This document shows positions 6,739-7,578 of a stretch of DNA of 7,578 nt, piece after piece. Below the pieces are notes generated by a model that had not been told where the DNA came from, ran no database searches, and was given only the letters and a program-made list of their open reading frames with translations. Numbering within the stretch: position 1 is the stretch's first letter; the number at the start of each line of letters is the position of its first letter. This DNA comes from Bacteroidota bacterium (GTDB lineage: Bacteria > Bacteroidota > Rhodothermia > Rhodothermales > Bin80), in assembly GCA_026702635.1 (NCBI GenBank), contig JAPPBZ010000341.1, forward strand, positions 1 through 7,578, read 5' to 3'. A program made the translations under genes and the position numbers.

Positions 6739-7578
6739 ATGCACGTTACTCTTCGGCAGTGGTTTTTTCGGAAGCGATTACTTTGTTTGTACCTGGTTGC
6801 TGTCTTCGTAGGTGTCAGCCCTGAGGCAAGCTCGTATGCCCAGGATATTTCAGTGGATGTTTCATCTGAGCCCCTTTCCCAGGTTCTGGATTCCTTTGGA
6901 ACGTCGTATCGTATTAACCTTGTCTACGCTCAGCGGCAGGTAGAGGGGCGTTTGGCGACATGCAATTATGTTGGTACTGACGTTGCTGCTGCGCTGGCAT
7001 GCATTCTCTCGGATCAGGATCTTGGTGTGATCCGGTTAAAAAGGCGGCAATATGTACTTGTAGAAGTAGGAGAGGATGCGGCTCTGCACCCAGCAGAGAT
7101 CCGTTTGGGTACGCTGCACGGATTTGTGATGGATTCGTTGTCCGAGGAGACCTTGCCGGGGGCGCACGTATATCTGCCCAGATTTTCGATAGGCTCCGCA
7201 ACCAATAAGGCAGGGTATTATGCAATCCCATCCTTGCCATTTGGGCAATACCGGGCAAGGATTTCCTTTCTTGGCTACGCAACCTTGGACACCTTACTTG
7301 AGATCTCCGGGGAGCCAACCACAATTCGATTAGATCGCCAAACCTTGGAATCCGAGGCGATTTTTGTCAGCTCAGATCGTCGAGATCTGTATGAGGTGGA
7401 GCCCGGTGTACGGCAGGTCTCGGTGAATCGAATCAGTAAACTGCCGGGTTTTCCTGGCGAAGCAGACCTTCTCCAATCACTACGCTGGTTTCCCAGTGTC
7501 CAGAGAGTACGTACCAATCAAGGGCCCGCTGTTGCTCGACGAATGGCAGCACGTCCCCGAAGTGCTGGGGGCAGTCAA
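6739..7578 (+). CDS. STN-domain TonB-dependent transducer receptor, N-terminal part only
   Basis: The frame from ATG 6739 (directly after an in-frame TAA) is open to the window edge, 280 codons. It starts with a signal peptide (about 1-34, MHVTLRQWFFRKRLLCLYLV then ending SSYA before QD). An STN domain follows (about 36-109: ISVDVSSEPLSQVLDSFG, LATCNYVGTDVAAAL, YVLVEV), the module that contacts FecR in the periplasm. Next is a carboxypeptidase-regulatory-like domain (about 123-205: LHGFVMDSLSEETLPGAHVY, NKAGYYAIPSLPFGQY, ISFLGYAT), then a TonB-box-like EAIFVSSDRRD and the start of the plug (VSVNRISKLPGFPGEADLLQ, LRWFPSVQRV, about 227-257). That order fits a FecA-like transducer. Up to about residue 261 the family match is good. 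Beyond base 7520 the frame no longer looks like a plug: the expected VRGG motif is absent and GC rises, so the true receptor sequence probably stops there. The gene begins 48 bases after fecR. Ligand unknown. Confidence 0.85.
   Translation, partial: MHVTLRQWFFRKRLLCLYLVAVFVGVSPEASSYAQDISVDVSSEPLSQVLDSFGTSYRINLVYAQRQVEGRLATCNYVGTDVAAALACILSDQDLGVIRLKRRQYVLVEVGEDAALHPAEIRLGTLHGFVMDSLSEETLPGAHVYLPRFSIGSATNKAGYYAIPSLPFGQYRARISFLGYATLDTLLEISGEPTTIRLDRQTLESEAIFVSSDRRDLYEVEPGVRQVSVNRISKLPGFPGEADLLQSLRWFPSVQRVRTNQGPAVARRMAARPRSAGGSQ
7520..7578 (+). pseudogene. Possible fragment of an AAA_14/DUF4143-type ATPase fused out of frame
   Basis: The frame starting at 7520, shifted +1 from the receptor, reads KGPLLLDEWQHVPEVLGAV up to the window edge. 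This closely resembles the Walker B region of AAA_14/DUF4143 ATP-binding proteins, where an LLDEWQ-x-VPxVLGAVKRAVD-like stretch is characteristic, especially in high-GC bacteria. The 57 bases 7522-7578 contain 38 G or C, against 28 in the preceding 57. No start codon or N-terminal half is present upstream, so this is a fragment joined inside the receptor. A chimeric sequence end, an insertion or a rearrangement could each explain it. Only about 20 residues support the family call, and it is made from memory of the motif. Confidence 0.45.

Noticed and set aside
6710..6814. ATG at 6710 as the start of the STN receptor
   Set aside because: That frame hits a stop (TAG) at about 6809 and is not the receptor frame; the ATG at 6739 is in frame and gives a proper signal peptide.
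6914..7324. 136-codon and other minus-strand frames across the STN receptor
   Set aside because: The plus strand encodes recognisable STN and carboxypeptidase-like domains here; the minus-strand products show no family features.
1..7578. CRISPR array, tRNA, rRNA, insertion sequence or transposase
   Set aside because: I found no regularly spaced direct repeats, no cloverleaf or rRNA-like segment, and no transposase-like protein in the frames read.

Overview
The window looks like a fragment of a Bacteroidota/Rhodothermota-type chromosome. The basis is a FecI/FecR-type sigma/anti-sigma pair followed by a TonB-dependent receptor with an STN plus carboxypeptidase-like N-terminus, a second large receptor with a carboxypeptidase-like N-terminal domain, A-rich start regions without clear Shine-Dalgarno sites, and moderate GC. 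The phylum is an inference from architecture; no rRNA or marker gene is present to fix it.

Layout: (1) 1-468, minus strand: the N-terminal 156 residues of a single-stranded DNA-binding protein (ssb), running off the left edge. (2) 469-576: a short divergent intergenic region with a perfect 8-bp inverted repeat. (3) 577-1362, plus: a two-domain MazG nucleotide pyrophosphohydrolase. (4) 1363-1699: an AT-rich gap with a 10-bp palindrome and an ATGA-overlapping small ORF that may be chance. (5) 1700-4600, plus: a complete 966-residue TonB-dependent outer-membrane receptor, closed by a strong intrinsic terminator at 4624-4656. (6) 4657-5006: a gap without a recognised gene. (7) 5007-7578, plus: an apparent cell-surface signalling operon of an ECF sigma factor, a FecR-type transmembrane anti-sigma factor and the N-terminal part of an STN-containing TonB-dependent transducer.

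How the genes would work together: in FecA/FecR/FecI-type signalling, a ligand-loaded receptor signals through its periplasmic STN domain to FecR, which then frees or activates the sigma factor. All three parts are here in the order sigma, anti-sigma, receptor, with gaps of 55 and 48 bases. The upstream receptor has no STN domain and cannot be the transducer by the usual mechanism; it may be a target or simply a neighbour. The ligand of neither receptor can be read from the sequence.

The most unusual point is the right edge. At about 7520 the receptor stops resembling a TonB plug, GC jumps from 28/57 to 38/57 bases in flanking 57-base stretches, and the +1-shifted frame reads like the Walker B region of an unrelated AAA_14/DUF4143 ATPase. 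This is either a chimeric sequence end or a real disruption of the receptor. Apart from that the window is fairly conventional, and I see no convincing new defence or mobile system in it.
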